This document shows positions 1-9,876 of a stretch of 33,132 nucleotides of DNA, one piece after another. Made by a program: the position numbers and the translations under genes. Position 1 is the stretch's first letter; the number at the start of each line of letters is the position of its first letter. The notes under the pieces were generated by a model. The model had not been told where the DNA came from. It was given only the letters and a program-made list of their open reading frames with translations, and did no database searches. The stretch comes from an uncultured Cryomorphaceae bacterium (lineage in GTDB: Bacteria; Bacteroidota; Bacteroidia; Flavobacteriales_D; Parvicellaceae): contig CAMZLL010000053.1 of the NCBI GenBank assembly GCA_947311505.1, positions 1 to 33,132 on the forward strand, in the 5' to 3' direction.

Positions 1-824
1 AACTCTACTGTTCCTGCTCCATAGTAATTGCAGGCTCTTGCTACATCGCAGGCTGATTTGCCCATAGCTTCTCTTAATACGGGAGTCAAAACGGCTGATG
101 GAGCTTCTTCTATTACTTTTTGATGTCTTCTTTGGATGGAGCAATCTCGTTCAAACAAGGATACTACATTTCCATGCATATCAGCAAGAACCTGTATCTC
201 TATGTGTCTAGGTGAGCCTACATAGCGTTCTATAAAAACAGAGCCATCTCCAAATGAACTCACCGCTTCATTTACCGCCATATTCATTTGTTCTACAAAG
301 TCTTCAGGGCTATCTACTATACGCATTCCTTTTCCTCCACCACCCGCAGCGGCTTTTATTAAGATAGGATAGCCTATTTCTTTTGATTTCTCTAATGCTT
401 TTGGAATGTCTGTTATTGCTTCATCTACACCCGGAACCATTGGTATGTTGTATCCTTTTACAGCGGCTTTGGCTGCTAGCTTATTACCCATTACTCGCAT
501 AGATTCTGGGGAAGGTCCTATAAATTTTATTCCAGCATCGGTTACGCTTTGTGTAAATTCTGCATTTTCACTAAGAAAACCATAACCAGGATGAATGCCA
601 TCGACATTTAATTCTTTACAAATTTGAATGATTTTATCTCCTAAAAGATAACTTTCTGCACTTGGAGGAGGTCCTACACAAACAGATTCATCTGCATATT
701 TTACAAAAGGAGCATCTGCATCTGCTTCGGAATAGATCGCTACGGATTTAATTCCCAATTTCTTACATGTACGCATCACTCGTAATGCTATCTCTCCTCT
801 ATTTGCTATAAGTATTTTTTTCAT
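1..824 (-). CDS. accC: Acyl-CoA/acetyl-CoA carboxylase biotin carboxylase subunit, N-terminal part (runs off the left edge)
   Basis: Reverse-strand reading from CAT at 822-824: MKKILIANRGEIALRVMRTCKKLGIKSVAIYSEADADAPFVKYADESVCVGPPPSAESYL...HPGYGFLSENAEF...KAAAGGGGKGMRIV...; typical biotin carboxylase N-terminus and glycine-rich ATP-grasp motif. Open at the edge, so absent from the ORF track. Could belong to an acetyl-, propionyl- or methylcrotonyl-CoA carboxylase. Confidence 0.93.
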   Translation of the reverse strand, partial: MKKILIANRGEIALRVMRTCKKLGIKSVAIYSEADADAPFVKYADESVCVGPPPSAESYLLGDKIIQICKELNVDGIHPGYGFLSENAEFTQSVTDAGIKFIGPSPESMRVMGNKLAAKAAVKGYNIPMVPGVDEAITDIPKALEKSKEIGYPILIKAAAGGGGKGMRIVDSPEDFVEQMNMAVNEAVSSFGDGSVFIERYVGSPRHIEIQVLADMHGNVVSLFERDCSIQRRHQKVIEEAPSAVLTPVLREAMGKSACDVARACNYYGAGTVE

Positions 825-918
825 TTCTCAAGTTTTGTAAAACAGTTTGCTAAGGTAAGCATTTGCGAAAAATAAAAGGATTTGATTTTGAAAATAATAA
901 CAATCTATTTTCAAAGAT

Positions 919-1146
919 TTAACTTTTTAAATGCTCAGAATAGGTAGCCTTATCAATTATCTCCCATGTTCCATCTCTACATTCTATCATATCTTGTATG
1001 CGCAACATCTCGGGAAATTGAGTGGCATTTATTGTTACCACAAATTTTTTAATGCCTACAAAAGAGATTTCTTCAAACTGGTTTTTAGATAGAATTTTGA
1101 AAAAAGTATTTTTACCTACGTATTTACGATATTGAGGAAACCTCAT
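919..1146 (-). CDS. Small conserved-looking hypothetical protein (75 aa)
   Basis: ORF MRFPQYRKYVGKNTFFKILSKNQFEEISFVGIKKFVVTINATQFPEMLRIQDMIECRDGTWEIIDKATYSEHLKS; soluble composition, lies between two same-strand genes. Confidence 0.65.
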   Translation of the reverse strand: MRFPQYRKYVGKNTFFKILSKNQFEEISFVGIKKFVVTINATQFPEMLRIQDMIECRDGTWEIIDKATYSEHLKS

Positions 1147-4100
1147 TATTTTAAGAGATTAAACACCCTGGAATGTAGGCCAGTTTCTATTCGTAATTGA
1201 TACACGCCTTTACTTATTTGTTCAAGATGCTTTATTTCTACTATGTTAGTAGGAGCAAATGATTGTGTGTAAATCAATCTCCCTGACATATCAAACAATT
1301 CAACTTGGATTGTATTTGAAGTAGTATTAATCCCTTTTATAATAATACTATTTGTAAATGGATTTGGATAAGCTATAGTGTTTTCAAAAGTTCTTTCGGA
1401 TACCCCAATAACATCTTCTACCGTTATGGTAAAATACGTAGTATCATTTCCACATCCATTCTTCATTGCCACAAGCATTACGGTGTATGTTCCTATGGAT
1501 ACGTACTCGTTCCAAGGGTTTTGATCGGTAGAGGTATTTCCATTCCCAAAATCCCAATAATAAGATGTTGCATTTGTACTGTTGTTGGTAAATGAAACTA
1601 TTGCGTTGGGGAGGTTCACTGTGGTATAATCAGGTGAGGCAATCGCAGTAGGTCCATCTAATACGGTTATTGTTATGTTTTGAGTGTCTGTATCTGTTCC
1701 GCCTGGTCCTGTGGCTATAAGTGTTATCGTGTACGTACCAGAAGTTGTTAATGTCAAAAATGGGTTTTGTGCGGAAGTACTAGAAAGCGAACCTCCGTTT
1801 GTAGTCCAGTTAAAACTAGTTGCATTTGTAGAGTTGTTAACCAATTGTATCGATCCACCTTCACAAACTGTAGTTGTAGGTAAACTAAATCCTGCTACTG
1901 GTGTTCCAGATGGAGCGGTAAGTAGTTGACCGTTGCTAGTAGTTGCTGCACTTGTTAATCCTGCGCCATTTGTAGTGCGTACACTTACGTAGTAGGTAGT
2001 ATTATAAGCTAATGAAAGACCTGTTTTGGTAACTGTATTACTTGTTCCATTTGATGTCCAATTGACAGTGTTTGTTGCACCTGCACTTGTGCCTATTGCA
2101 TATTCATATAGAGCAATGCCACTGTGAGTGTCTGTTGCAGTATTCCAATTAGCAGATATTTGCGTGTTGTTATTAAAAACAGAAATATCACTAGCTATAC
2201 CATCGTTGATATTGACGTTTGAGGGATTTGTCCAATCAATATTTATAAGGTTTTGTTGTAATGTTGACCAATTATTGGCATTGTCTATTACCAAACTTTT
2301 TATAGAACCGCTTGGAGAACTTGGAGAAACATTTTGATAACGAATAGCACCAGCTATAGCACCAACAGTGATCAATTCGTTAGTTGTTCTACCTTTGAAA
2401 ACTTCAAAATCATCATAAAATGCATTACAATTTCCTGTTCTCAATGATATGGCATTGCCTGTGGTTAGTGGATTGGGATCTGTCCATTCTGAAACTAAAA
2501 TATCATCCACATACGCTTGAATCAATCCTGAGATTGGATTATACAAAACTTTAAAATCATAATTGGTATTGGCATTAAGCGTTACGTTATCATTTGATTG
2601 TATGGTGATCGAATTGCCCAAAGCATTATAAATTTGACACTTATTATTATCTATTCTAAAATAGACCATATAGGAGTTGCCTCTTTGCGTTTGAGTGGCA
2701 TCGTCACAGAAGAAGTGTATGCCAGCTCTTCGGTTTGCGCCCGTACCATCTATTTTTCCTGTCCAATGATATAAATAAGTTTGCGAATTATTTTGTGTCA
2801 ACGAAGCATAAATGTTTGAGTTAGTATTAGCTTCATCTGTTTGGTTCATTTGTCCGCTTGTAATTGACCATGTGCCGCTATTATTTGTCCATTTAGTATT
2901 GATTACGCCTGAGTTAAATTCATCATAAAAGAATCCAAGACTCGCATTGGCATCCCATTCTGTTCCAGTGTTGTCACTAACTAAATAGAACTTTTCTTGT
3001 ACAATATTGTTGTCATTGTCGGAAAAAGAGGCTGTGAAATTAGACGTTTCCCATGTGTTTGGTGTAGATACTGTCGTAGTGGGGGGAGTAACATCGGTAT
3101 TGGTGTTGCAGGTATAATTAGCTATAAAACCTGGCGCAACAGTAGCTGCATCTGATGTCCATCTAAATGTAACCGATCCTGTAGAAGAGGTGAATGTTCC
3201 TGGAGAAACAGTTCCTGTAAAGGGTGAGCCTGCTATTTGTGGAGCGTTTACGTCTGCGCCATCATAGATGTATAAAAAGTCGTAAGAGTTTTCTACATCA
3301 AATTGCGTAAAGTTAAAGGTTAAAGAGGTTGCACTTGGTGGCGCTATCGTCCATGTGTAATTCTCGTTATTATAATAGTCTTTTGTTGGTCCTCCAAAAT
3401 CATGAATTTGACTGGCGCAAGAATCTGTTTGACAATCGGTCATATAATCTTCAATTGCATTCCATAAATCCAAGTAACCATCGTCATAACCCAATGCCCA
3501 TATTCCCATGCCTGCCAAACCTGCTCGATTTACAAATTCTAATCTTTTACGATATCCGTCTTCGGATATAACAAATGCTTGTCGGTTGTTTCCATTATTA
3601 TAAGCATATATGTCTGTGTACGAATCTGCATCATAACTATGATAAGCTGATGTGAAATATCCGTTTGAATTATTTTTGATGTCTTTGTATTTTCGTGCAA
3701 CTCCCGTAGAGGTGGTTGTAGAAGGAACGGACAAATTTTGTGTTCTCCAATCATAACCATAATAAGGTATGCCTAAAACCAATTTTTCGATTGGGCAACC
3801 TGCATTTAAATAAAATGATGTCGATTTTGAAAGTGTGTAGTTGTAGGTGTTTCCAAAATGATAAAGAGGGGCGCAAGGACCTGCTGTACTGCTACTTTTG
3901 TAATAATAGTCATATCCCATTATTATAAAATGATCTACGTGAGCGTTCATTATAGAAAAGTCAAAAAGGTTGCTCCAATCTACTGCATAGAGTGCCATAC
4001 TAATTTCTGCTCCAGATATGGCAGCTTTCATTTGAGTAGAAAGATCCACCATGAAATTAGCAAAATTGGTACTTTGACTACTAGGCACTCCTTCAAAATC

Positions 4101-4604
4101 AATATTGACACCATGTGCCCCCCTTGATGAAACCAGGTTGATTAAATTGGTTATCAAGGTTTGTTTTGATGTGCTACTACCAAAAAAAGTGCTATGACCA
4201 GAAAACATTGATACGCATAATGTTACCTTAGTGTTTCCGCTTGCTAAAGCTGTTGTAACAGCTGCATCTGTTGCCCAATTATGAGTGGTAACGGCATTAC
4301 CTGTACTTGAATTTACTTCATAACTAAAGTACGAAAAATGCGATAATAAGTCAAAATCATAATTGGCTTCTGCTCCTAACATCCAATAGGGATGCCAACC
4401 GTACACAACTTTGTTGAGATTGCAGTTAGATTTTTCTCTAGGTGGCATCGCTGCAACCGAGTTGGGATTGTTTATAAAATAATCGAGATCTCCGTTAGTG
4501 AGGGTGTTGTAATAATTAGTTTCTGATTCACGAATACTTTGCGAAGTTGCAAATATAGGAATTGTCAGAAGCAATGCCATTTTTAAAATCGATTGTAAGC
4601 GCAT
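1146..4604 (-). CDS. Secreted GH18-family glycosidase (chitinase / YaaH-like peptidoglycan hydrolase) with CUB-like, laminin-G-like, FN3-like and PKD domains and a T9SS type A sorting domain
   Basis: Signal peptide MRLQSILKMALLLTIPIFATSQS (start at 4604 preferred over 4631); GH18 motif GAHGVNIDFEGV; PKD motif YYWDFGNGNTSTDQNPWNEY; C-terminal AYPNPFTNSIIIKG...GVYQLRIETGLHSRVFNLLK sorting domain. Confidence 0.9.
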   Translation of the reverse strand: MRLQSILKMALLLTIPIFATSQSIRESETNYYNTLTNGDLDYFINNPNSVAAMPPREKSNCNLNKVVYGWHPYWMLGAEANYDFDLLSHFSYFSYEVNSSTGNAVTTHNWATDAAVTTALASGNTKVTLCVSMFSGHSTFFGSSTSKQTLITNLINLVSSRGAHGVNIDFEGVPSSQSTNFANFMVDLSTQMKAAISGAEISMALYAVDWSNLFDFSIMNAHVDHFIIMGYDYYYKSSSTAGPCAPLYHFGNTYNYTLSKSTSFYLNAGCPIEKLVLGIPYYGYDWRTQNLSVPSTTTSTGVARKYKDIKNNSNGYFTSAYHSYDADSYTDIYAYNNGNNRQAFVISEDGYRKRLEFVNRAGLAGMGIWALGYDDGYLDLWNAIEDYMTDCQTDSCASQIHDFGGPTKDYYNNENYTWTIAPPSATSLTFNFTQFDVENSYDFLYIYDGADVNAPQIAGSPFTGTVSPGTFTSSTGSVTFRWTSDAATVAPGFIANYTCNTNTDVTPPTTTVSTPNTWETSNFTASFSDNDNNIVQEKFYLVSDNTGTEWDANASLGFFYDEFNSGVINTKWTNNSGTWSITSGQMNQTDEANTNSNIYASLTQNNSQTYLYHWTGKIDGTGANRRAGIHFFCDDATQTQRGNSYMVYFRIDNNKCQIYNALGNSITIQSNDNVTLNANTNYDFKVLYNPISGLIQAYVDDILVSEWTDPNPLTTGNAISLRTGNCNAFYDDFEVFKGRTTNELITVGAIAGAIRYQNVSPSSPSGSIKSLVIDNANNWSTLQQNLINIDWTNPSNVNINDGIASDISVFNNNTQISANWNTATDTHSGIALYEYAIGTSAGATNTVNWTSNGTSNTVTKTGLSLAYNTTYYVSVRTTNGAGLTSAATTSNGQLLTAPSGTPVAGFSLPTTTVCEGGSIQLVNNSTNATSFNWTTNGGSLSSTSAQNPFLTLTTSGTYTITLIATGPGGTDTDTQNITITVLDGPTAIASPDYTTVNLPNAIVSFTNNSTNATSYYWDFGNGNTSTDQNPWNEYVSIGTYTVMLVAMKNGCGNDTTYFTITVEDVIGVSERTFENTIAYPNPFTNSIIIKGINTTSNTIQVELFDMSGRLIYTQSFAPTNIVEIKHLEQISKGVYQLRIETGLHSRVFNLLK

Positions 4605-4623
4605 AATTATTAGTTTAAATAAA

Positions 4624-4657
4624 AAAAACACCCTTAGAATTGTCTAAAGATGTTTTT
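4624..4657 (-). terminator. Hairpin terminator downstream of the amidase gene
   Basis: On the minus strand AAAAACATCTTTAGA-caat-TCTAAGGGTGTTTTT followed by a T run; 15-bp stem with G-T wobbles. Confidence 0.7.
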
Positions 4658-4670
4658 ATTTGAATTCATT

Positions 4671-7600
4671 TTATTTTTGATTGACTACAAACCTTTTGTT
4701 TACAATACCAGAATTGGACGCAATCTGTAGGTTGTATATACCATTTGATAGTTGGTAATTGTCAACCTTAATTGGAATGTTGTTTTTACCTATTGAGAGG
4801 GTTTTGTTGAATACATTTCCTATTAATTTTCCGTTGATATCAAATATGTTAATTTCAATTTCTAAATTATCATTGGTCCATAGTATAAGGTTGAATTGAC
4901 CTTGATTTGGATTCGGAATAATGTTTACTGTTGACAATCCTTCAATTTCAGATATACTGTTGGTGTTTACCACATCTATTGTAATATAGGTGGTGTCATT
5001 CGGGCAAGAACCGTTAATTGCTACAAGCATTACTGTATATGTTCCTACCGTAGTATAAACATTCCAAGGGTTGTTATCTGTTGAGGTATTACCATCACCA
5101 AAATCCCAATAATATCCATTTGCATTGGTAGAGGTGTTGGTAAAGGTTACCGTAGAATTAATTTGAACAGAAGATGCATTAGGTGTTGCCATTGCATTAG
5201 GTGGAATATTTACGATTACATTTATTGTTTGTTGCGTAGTATTTGATCCGCCTGGACCAGTTGCTGTTAAAGATATGGTGTACGCTCCTGATGTGGTAAA
5301 GAAGATGTTTGGGCTAACAGCTGTTGCTGATGATAGTGTGCCGCCCGTAGTTGTCCAGCTGTACGATGTTGCATTGGTGCTACTGTTGGTTAATTGAATC
5401 TGTTCTCCTGCACAAATTGTAGTATTATATACGCTGAAATTAGCTACTGGCGTTCCTGTAGGGTTGTCGATAGTGACACCATCAGAAGTTACCTCTGTAT
5501 TAATCAATCCAGCACCATTTTCTGATTTTACAGAGACATAATAAGTTGTACCAAAGTTAAGATTTAATCCAGTATGATTAAACGAAGTATTGAACCAATT
5601 ATCTGTCCAGTTTACGGTGTTTGTTCCACCAGGAGTAGTTCCAATAGTGTACCAATATCTTGCGATGTCTGAATTCGCATCGGTGCTCGCTGTCCAGTTA
5701 GCAGATAGTTGCGTATTATTAGATTGGTTATCAATATCAGCTCCTGTTCCATCATTTAATCCTAAAACCTGAGAAGGAATTGTCCAGTCAATATTTACGT
5801 CTTGTGCGTTTATCATCGATACATTTTTTGCAACATCTATTGTTATTGATTTTACTTTTGCTGCGGGAGTAGAGGAGTTTGCGTTTTGATATCTAGCATC
5901 AGAACTTGCATTACCAACCGTTACCAATTCACTTGTGGATCGGTTGTGATATACTTTTAAATTGTTGATTTTATAATTACAATTTCCACTTCTCATAGAT
6001 ATTGCATTTCCAGTTGTGAAGGGAGAAGTATCTGTCCAAGTAGCGGCAATACTGTTGTCAATCCATACATCAAGGTCTCCACTTGTTTTATCAAATGCTA
6101 TTTTTACGTCATACCATTGATTGTCATTTAAAGTAAAAGGTTGATCCAGTTCAAGACTGATGGTATTGTTTGTTACTTTATAGATTTGAATCTTGTTGTT
6201 ATCGGTTCTGAAATACACAAAATAGGAGTTGCCTCTGTTGGTCTGGGTAGCATCATCACACATAAAGTGAATACCAGCTCTTTTATTGGTGCCTGTACCA
6301 GAGATACTCATAGCGTAATGATATAGCCATTGATTGTAAGATGCTTGGTTTAACGGTGTATGAATATTCGAGTTTCCTTCGGCTTCATCAGATTGAACCA
6401 AAAATCCACTTGCTACAGTCCAAGTACCAGTAGCACTAGTCCAACTTGTGTGAAGACCATTGTCAAAGTTATCTGAGAAAAATCCATTCGCATCATTGGC
6501 TCTCCAATCTGTTCCATCAAAATCTATTACTTGATAGAACGCTTGATTTAACCCAGATCCACCTGTATTATCTGCATCTATAAATGAAGCGTTGAAGTCA
6601 GTCGATTTCCATGTTCCTCCGGATATGTTTACTATAGTTGTAGGAGGGGTTACGTCTGAAGATCCACCTCCAGTAGAGTTAGAGTTCCAAGTCATTTTCC
6701 AACCAGGATTAGTTGTAGCGCAATCAGATCTAAATTCGATAAGGATGCTTCCTCCCGTAGCAGAAAGTGTTCCGGGGTTTGTTGTTCCAGTGTATTTGCC
6801 GATTAAAGGACTAGAAGGTGTTGCACCATCATAAATAAACATGAAATCCCAATTGTTTTCTAAATCAAATTCGGAAAAAGTAACGGTTACATTTGTTGCT
6901 CCCGTTGGCTGAATTAAAAAGAATGTTCTTTCGTCATCAGAATAATTACCTGTTGCTCCTCCAGTATCATAGTATGTTCCAGAAGCAGCTGTAGTAGGAG
7001 TAGTTGCAGGAAATGGATTGATTAGCTTGTAGTATCTTTCCCAATCCCAATTAATACCTGGGTCGGTGTGAGATTGGCTAGGAAAATGTTGGTGTCCTTT
7101 TATTCTCGTACAAGCTCCTAAAGTATTTAAGCCTGATGTAGCAGTCCCAAAAAAGGTACGTGTAGGTAGTATTCCATAACCGCTTTGAGAGACATCTCTC
7201 GAAATACCAGCAGAAGCAATGTATAGTGCTGTAGAGTATGAAGCCGGATTACTTACATAACCGTCATGTTCAATACCAATAGTGTAAGGGTTTGCAGATC
7301 CTACATGCCACGCTTTTTGATACTCTCTAACCATTTGGGTTACCTGCCCATCTGATGTTCTTACCACATAATGATAAGATACATTTGAACTACAGTTTTG
7401 ACTCCAAGAAATTGCTCCGGCATACGTTCCCTGTATGGTGTGAACCGTTACCGCAGAAACGGCTGTTCCTGATCTACTTGAAAAATTACAAGAAGGGGCT
7501 GCATTCCATATTGCAGGGCCGTAATCTGTAGATTTAGCTTGCAAAGGGGCGTAATTTTGTCCCGCTTTATTTTGAATGTTTCCCTGGTTTAAGGTGATTT

Positions 7601-8213
7601 GAGTCGAGCTGAGTACTTTGTAGTTGCTTACACCAAACACCTGCTCCAAATCCATATTGTAATATGGGAATCCGTAGTATTGTTGGTTTGAACTCATACT
7701 CATAAAATAGAGTATGTTGTATATATGACTGTTGAGTGCAAAATTATTCACTGGGTTTTTGTCGATCGGAATTTCCGATAACGCTTCAAAAACTGCAATA
7801 TGATCTTTTGGATTGGGTGATGTTATACCAAATTGAGTTAGTAAATTAGAATAAGCAGCCGCAAATGCTAATATATTTTTCTGTGGATTTGATTTTATGT
7901 CGGCTATGGAGTAGCCACTTAATTTGGATATCGTAACGAGGTTTGACCTGAAATATCCCTCTCCATTTTCTGTCAATCCCATTACTCCAAAAGCTCTAGG
8001 TAAACCTGTGCAACTTGGCATTTCATTTTCTGTAATATGACTGAAAAGAGTTGTGGTATATGACCAGCCTTCTAATACGCCCCTCGGTACTTCTGGATAC
8101 AATTGATAGGCAGAGTTCATCTCCTGCTGATAGGTGTTGAAAATGTTTTGACTCGAAATAGATATTAATATCGAGCTAAAGAGTAGAGTAAGCGTGAGTA
8201 ATGTTTTCTTCAT
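4671..8213 (-). CDS. Secreted N-acetylmuramoyl-L-alanine amidase (Amidase_2/PGRP-like) with CUB-like, laminin-G-like, FN3-like and PKD domains and a T9SS sorting domain
   Basis: Signal peptide MKKTLLTLTLLFSSILISISSQ; amidase-like segments TVHTIQGTYAGAISW, VSYHYVVRTSDGQVTQMVREYQKAWHVG, NPYTIGIEHDGY, HTDPGINWDWERYY; PKD motif YYWDFGDGNTSTDNNPWNVY; C-terminal IIPNPNQGQFNL...NGIYNLQIASNSGIVNKRFVVNQK. Confidence 0.92.
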   Translation of the reverse strand: MKKTLLTLTLLFSSILISISSQNIFNTYQQEMNSAYQLYPEVPRGVLEGWSYTTTLFSHITENEMPSCTGLPRAFGVMGLTENGEGYFRSNLVTISKLSGYSIADIKSNPQKNILAFAAAYSNLLTQFGITSPNPKDHIAVFEALSEIPIDKNPVNNFALNSHIYNILYFMSMSSNQQYYGFPYYNMDLEQVFGVSNYKVLSSTQITLNQGNIQNKAGQNYAPLQAKSTDYGPAIWNAAPSCNFSSRSGTAVSAVTVHTIQGTYAGAISWSQNCSSNVSYHYVVRTSDGQVTQMVREYQKAWHVGSANPYTIGIEHDGYVSNPASYSTALYIASAGISRDVSQSGYGILPTRTFFGTATSGLNTLGACTRIKGHQHFPSQSHTDPGINWDWERYYKLINPFPATTPTTAASGTYYDTGGATGNYSDDERTFFLIQPTGATNVTVTFSEFDLENNWDFMFIYDGATPSSPLIGKYTGTTNPGTLSATGGSILIEFRSDCATTNPGWKMTWNSNSTGGGSSDVTPPTTIVNISGGTWKSTDFNASFIDADNTGGSGLNQAFYQVIDFDGTDWRANDANGFFSDNFDNGLHTSWTSATGTWTVASGFLVQSDEAEGNSNIHTPLNQASYNQWLYHYAMSISGTGTNKRAGIHFMCDDATQTNRGNSYFVYFRTDNNKIQIYKVTNNTISLELDQPFTLNDNQWYDVKIAFDKTSGDLDVWIDNSIAATWTDTSPFTTGNAISMRSGNCNYKINNLKVYHNRSTSELVTVGNASSDARYQNANSSTPAAKVKSITIDVAKNVSMINAQDVNIDWTIPSQVLGLNDGTGADIDNQSNNTQLSANWTASTDANSDIARYWYTIGTTPGGTNTVNWTDNWFNTSFNHTGLNLNFGTTYYVSVKSENGAGLINTEVTSDGVTIDNPTGTPVANFSVYNTTICAGEQIQLTNSSTNATSYSWTTTGGTLSSATAVSPNIFFTTSGAYTISLTATGPGGSNTTQQTINVIVNIPPNAMATPNASSVQINSTVTFTNTSTNANGYYWDFGDGNTSTDNNPWNVYTTVGTYTVMLVAINGSCPNDTTYITIDVVNTNSISEIEGLSTVNIIPNPNQGQFNLILWTNDNLEIEINIFDINGKLIGNVFNKTLSIGKNNIPIKVDNYQLSNGIYNLQIASNSGIVNKRFVVNQK

Positions 8214-8378
8214 TTGAATTTCAGTTTATAGGTTTAAGTGTTAAGTTTACTTAAATCCCATGTTTAGTTGCCCAAATGTAACGATTTTATTCTTTAGTGA
8301 AAAATATTTTTTTCAACTGATACTTATTCTTGAAGTGGTTGTCTTAAAAAATGAATAGTTAAACAGATTAATGAGGTG

Positions 8379-8972
8379 TTAAAAACCTATACTAAACCCG
8401 CCTCTAATGATAACAGGTAAGCGAGGGTTTCTTGATAAATAAGAGTTTTGATAGGGGCTGTTTGGGTGGTCTATCACATCGTATAGTACCATGATATTTA
8501 CCTTGAAATGATCTCCGCTAGAATATCCAATGCCATTGAACCACATGTAAGCGGGAGCTCTTTGTCTGTAGTTAGGGCTTTGTGGATTCAAGTTGTATGC
8601 CTGTAATCCTTCCAGTTCTGAATGCACATATATTTCATTGATAACTTGATATCTACCAAATATGCTACCTCCATAATAACTGTTGCTGTATCCTGTTATT
8701 GTATTTCTTAGTAGGTTGTATCTAGTTCCAATCCCAGCTCCTAATTTATCATTGACTTTGTAGCCTACCATTGGCGATAAACTTAAGAAGAAAAAGTTTT
8801 GTGTAAGTCCTAAATTGGCATTTCCTCCAGTAAATAGTTTATCCTTAAAAGGTGTTTTTATCTCAGGGCGATAACCTGTAGTGTCATCTTCCGGTGTATA
8901 TTGTGCTGAATAATTCACAATGTTACCTATCAATAAAAGTGTTAAAAAAAATGTTTTCATACGTATATTCAT
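8379..8972 (-). CDS. Putative secreted or outer-membrane beta-barrel protein of unknown function
   Basis: Signal peptide (MKTFFLTLLLIGNIVNYSAQ; start may be the internal Met at about 8960); alternating hydrophobic/aromatic C-terminal strands ending RGGFSIGF. Confidence 0.7.
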   Translation of the reverse strand: MNIRMKTFFLTLLLIGNIVNYSAQYTPEDDTTGYRPEIKTPFKDKLFTGGNANLGLTQNFFFLSLSPMVGYKVNDKLGAGIGTRYNLLRNTITGYSNSYYGGSIFGRYQVINEIYVHSELEGLQAYNLNPQSPNYRQRAPAYMWFNGIGYSSGDHFKVNIMVLYDVIDHPNSPYQNSYLSRNPRLPVIIRGGFSIGF

Positions 8973-8977
8973 TGCAA

Positions 8978-9664
8978 TTATCTTACCAATTCTGTGTAGA
9001 AGCTAACGTGTGCAATGTTGCCTACATCATCTTCCTCTTTCATTCCTAATTGAACTCTGTCAAAATCAAATTTCCCTTCAAAAATTAATCGTTCTTCTTG
9101 CGTTGTGTTTTCTCCTTTTCCTAGACCAGCGAAATTAAAAGGAATACTAATTTCAGATTTTACGCCTAAGAAGTTAAGTTCACCTTTGGCAAGATAGCTA
9201 GTGTCCGAGATGGTGATGGAGGTGCTATTGAATGTTATTTCTGGATAGGTTGCAATGTTGAAAAAATTCTCACCCTTTATGTGTTTGTCTCGCAAGCTAT
9301 TTGCGGTGTATATGGAGGCAACTTTAATTGTTACTTCAAGTTTGCCTAATTGGTCTTCTTGTTTTGTATATAAGATTTCAAAGTCTTTAAATTTTCCTAC
9401 GGTTTTTTTCATGCCTTCTATGGTAAACAATATTTCGGAGGTTTTAAAATCAACGGGTTCACTTTTGAATATTCCTTTTATTTCTGAAGGTATTTCGTTT
9501 ATTTTTTTTCCTTTAGAAGTATTTGTTTTTGAGCTTAGTTCTGTTTTTGTTTTGTGAACATCACTTTTTGCATTCCCCCAATCGTAGATATAAAAAAAAT
9601 AGAGTAGTAAAGTTAGTAGTATAGCAAGTAATGCAATGCTCCAAGTGATTATTTTTTTTTTCAT
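8978..9664 (-). CDS. YceI family protein with an N-terminal membrane anchor or signal
   Basis: YceI-like pattern: FTIEGMKKTVGKFKDFE..., ANSLRDKHIKGENFFNIATYPEITFNSTSI, AKGELNFLGVKSEISIPFNF, FDFDRVQLGM, HVSFYTELVR. Confidence 0.85.
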   Translation of the reverse strand: MKKKIITWSIALLAILLTLLLYFFYIYDWGNAKSDVHKTKTELSSKTNTSKGKKINEIPSEIKGIFKSEPVDFKTSEILFTIEGMKKTVGKFKDFEILYTKQEDQLGKLEVTIKVASIYTANSLRDKHIKGENFFNIATYPEITFNSTSITISDTSYLAKGELNFLGVKSEISIPFNFAGLGKGENTTQEERLIFEGKFDFDRVQLGMKEEDDVGNIAHVSFYTELVR

Positions 9665-9764
9665 GTTTTTAAATATCTTACAAACATAATATAAACTTAC
9701 GAAGTTAGCTTCTTTTTGGTTTAGGTTATCAACAAAATTGCAATCTTAAACAAAAATAACGGCA

Positions 9765-9791
9765 TTGAAAATAAAATATTCTATACATTTG
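9765..9791 (+). promoter_or_regulatory. Bacteroidota-type promoter of the thiamin operon
   Basis: TTG at 9765-9767, 16-nt spacer, TACATTTG at 9784-9791 (consensus TTG-N(~17-23)-TAnnTTTG); predicted start just at the riboswitch 5' edge. Confidence 0.6.
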
Positions 9792-9795
9792 AAGA

Positions 9796-9876
9796 AATCT
9801 TTAGGGGTGGCTGTTGTTAGCCTGAGAAATACCCTTTGAACTTGATCTAGGTTATGCTAGCGCAAAGGAAAAGAAA
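9796..9876 (+). ncRNA. TPP riboswitch (THI element)
   Basis: Conserved core: ggggtg...CTGAGAaatACCC...GAACtTGATCtaGGttATGCtAGCGcaaaGGAA; candidate P1 pairing TCTTT (9798-9802) with AAAGA (9870-9874); immediately upstream of thiS/thiC. Confidence 0.94.

Noticed and set aside
1684-4127. Several plus-strand ORFs inside the GH18 gene (and similar ones in the amidase gene)
   Set aside because: Shadow ORFs opposite repetitive Thr/Ser/Asn-rich domains; no signal peptide or family pattern.
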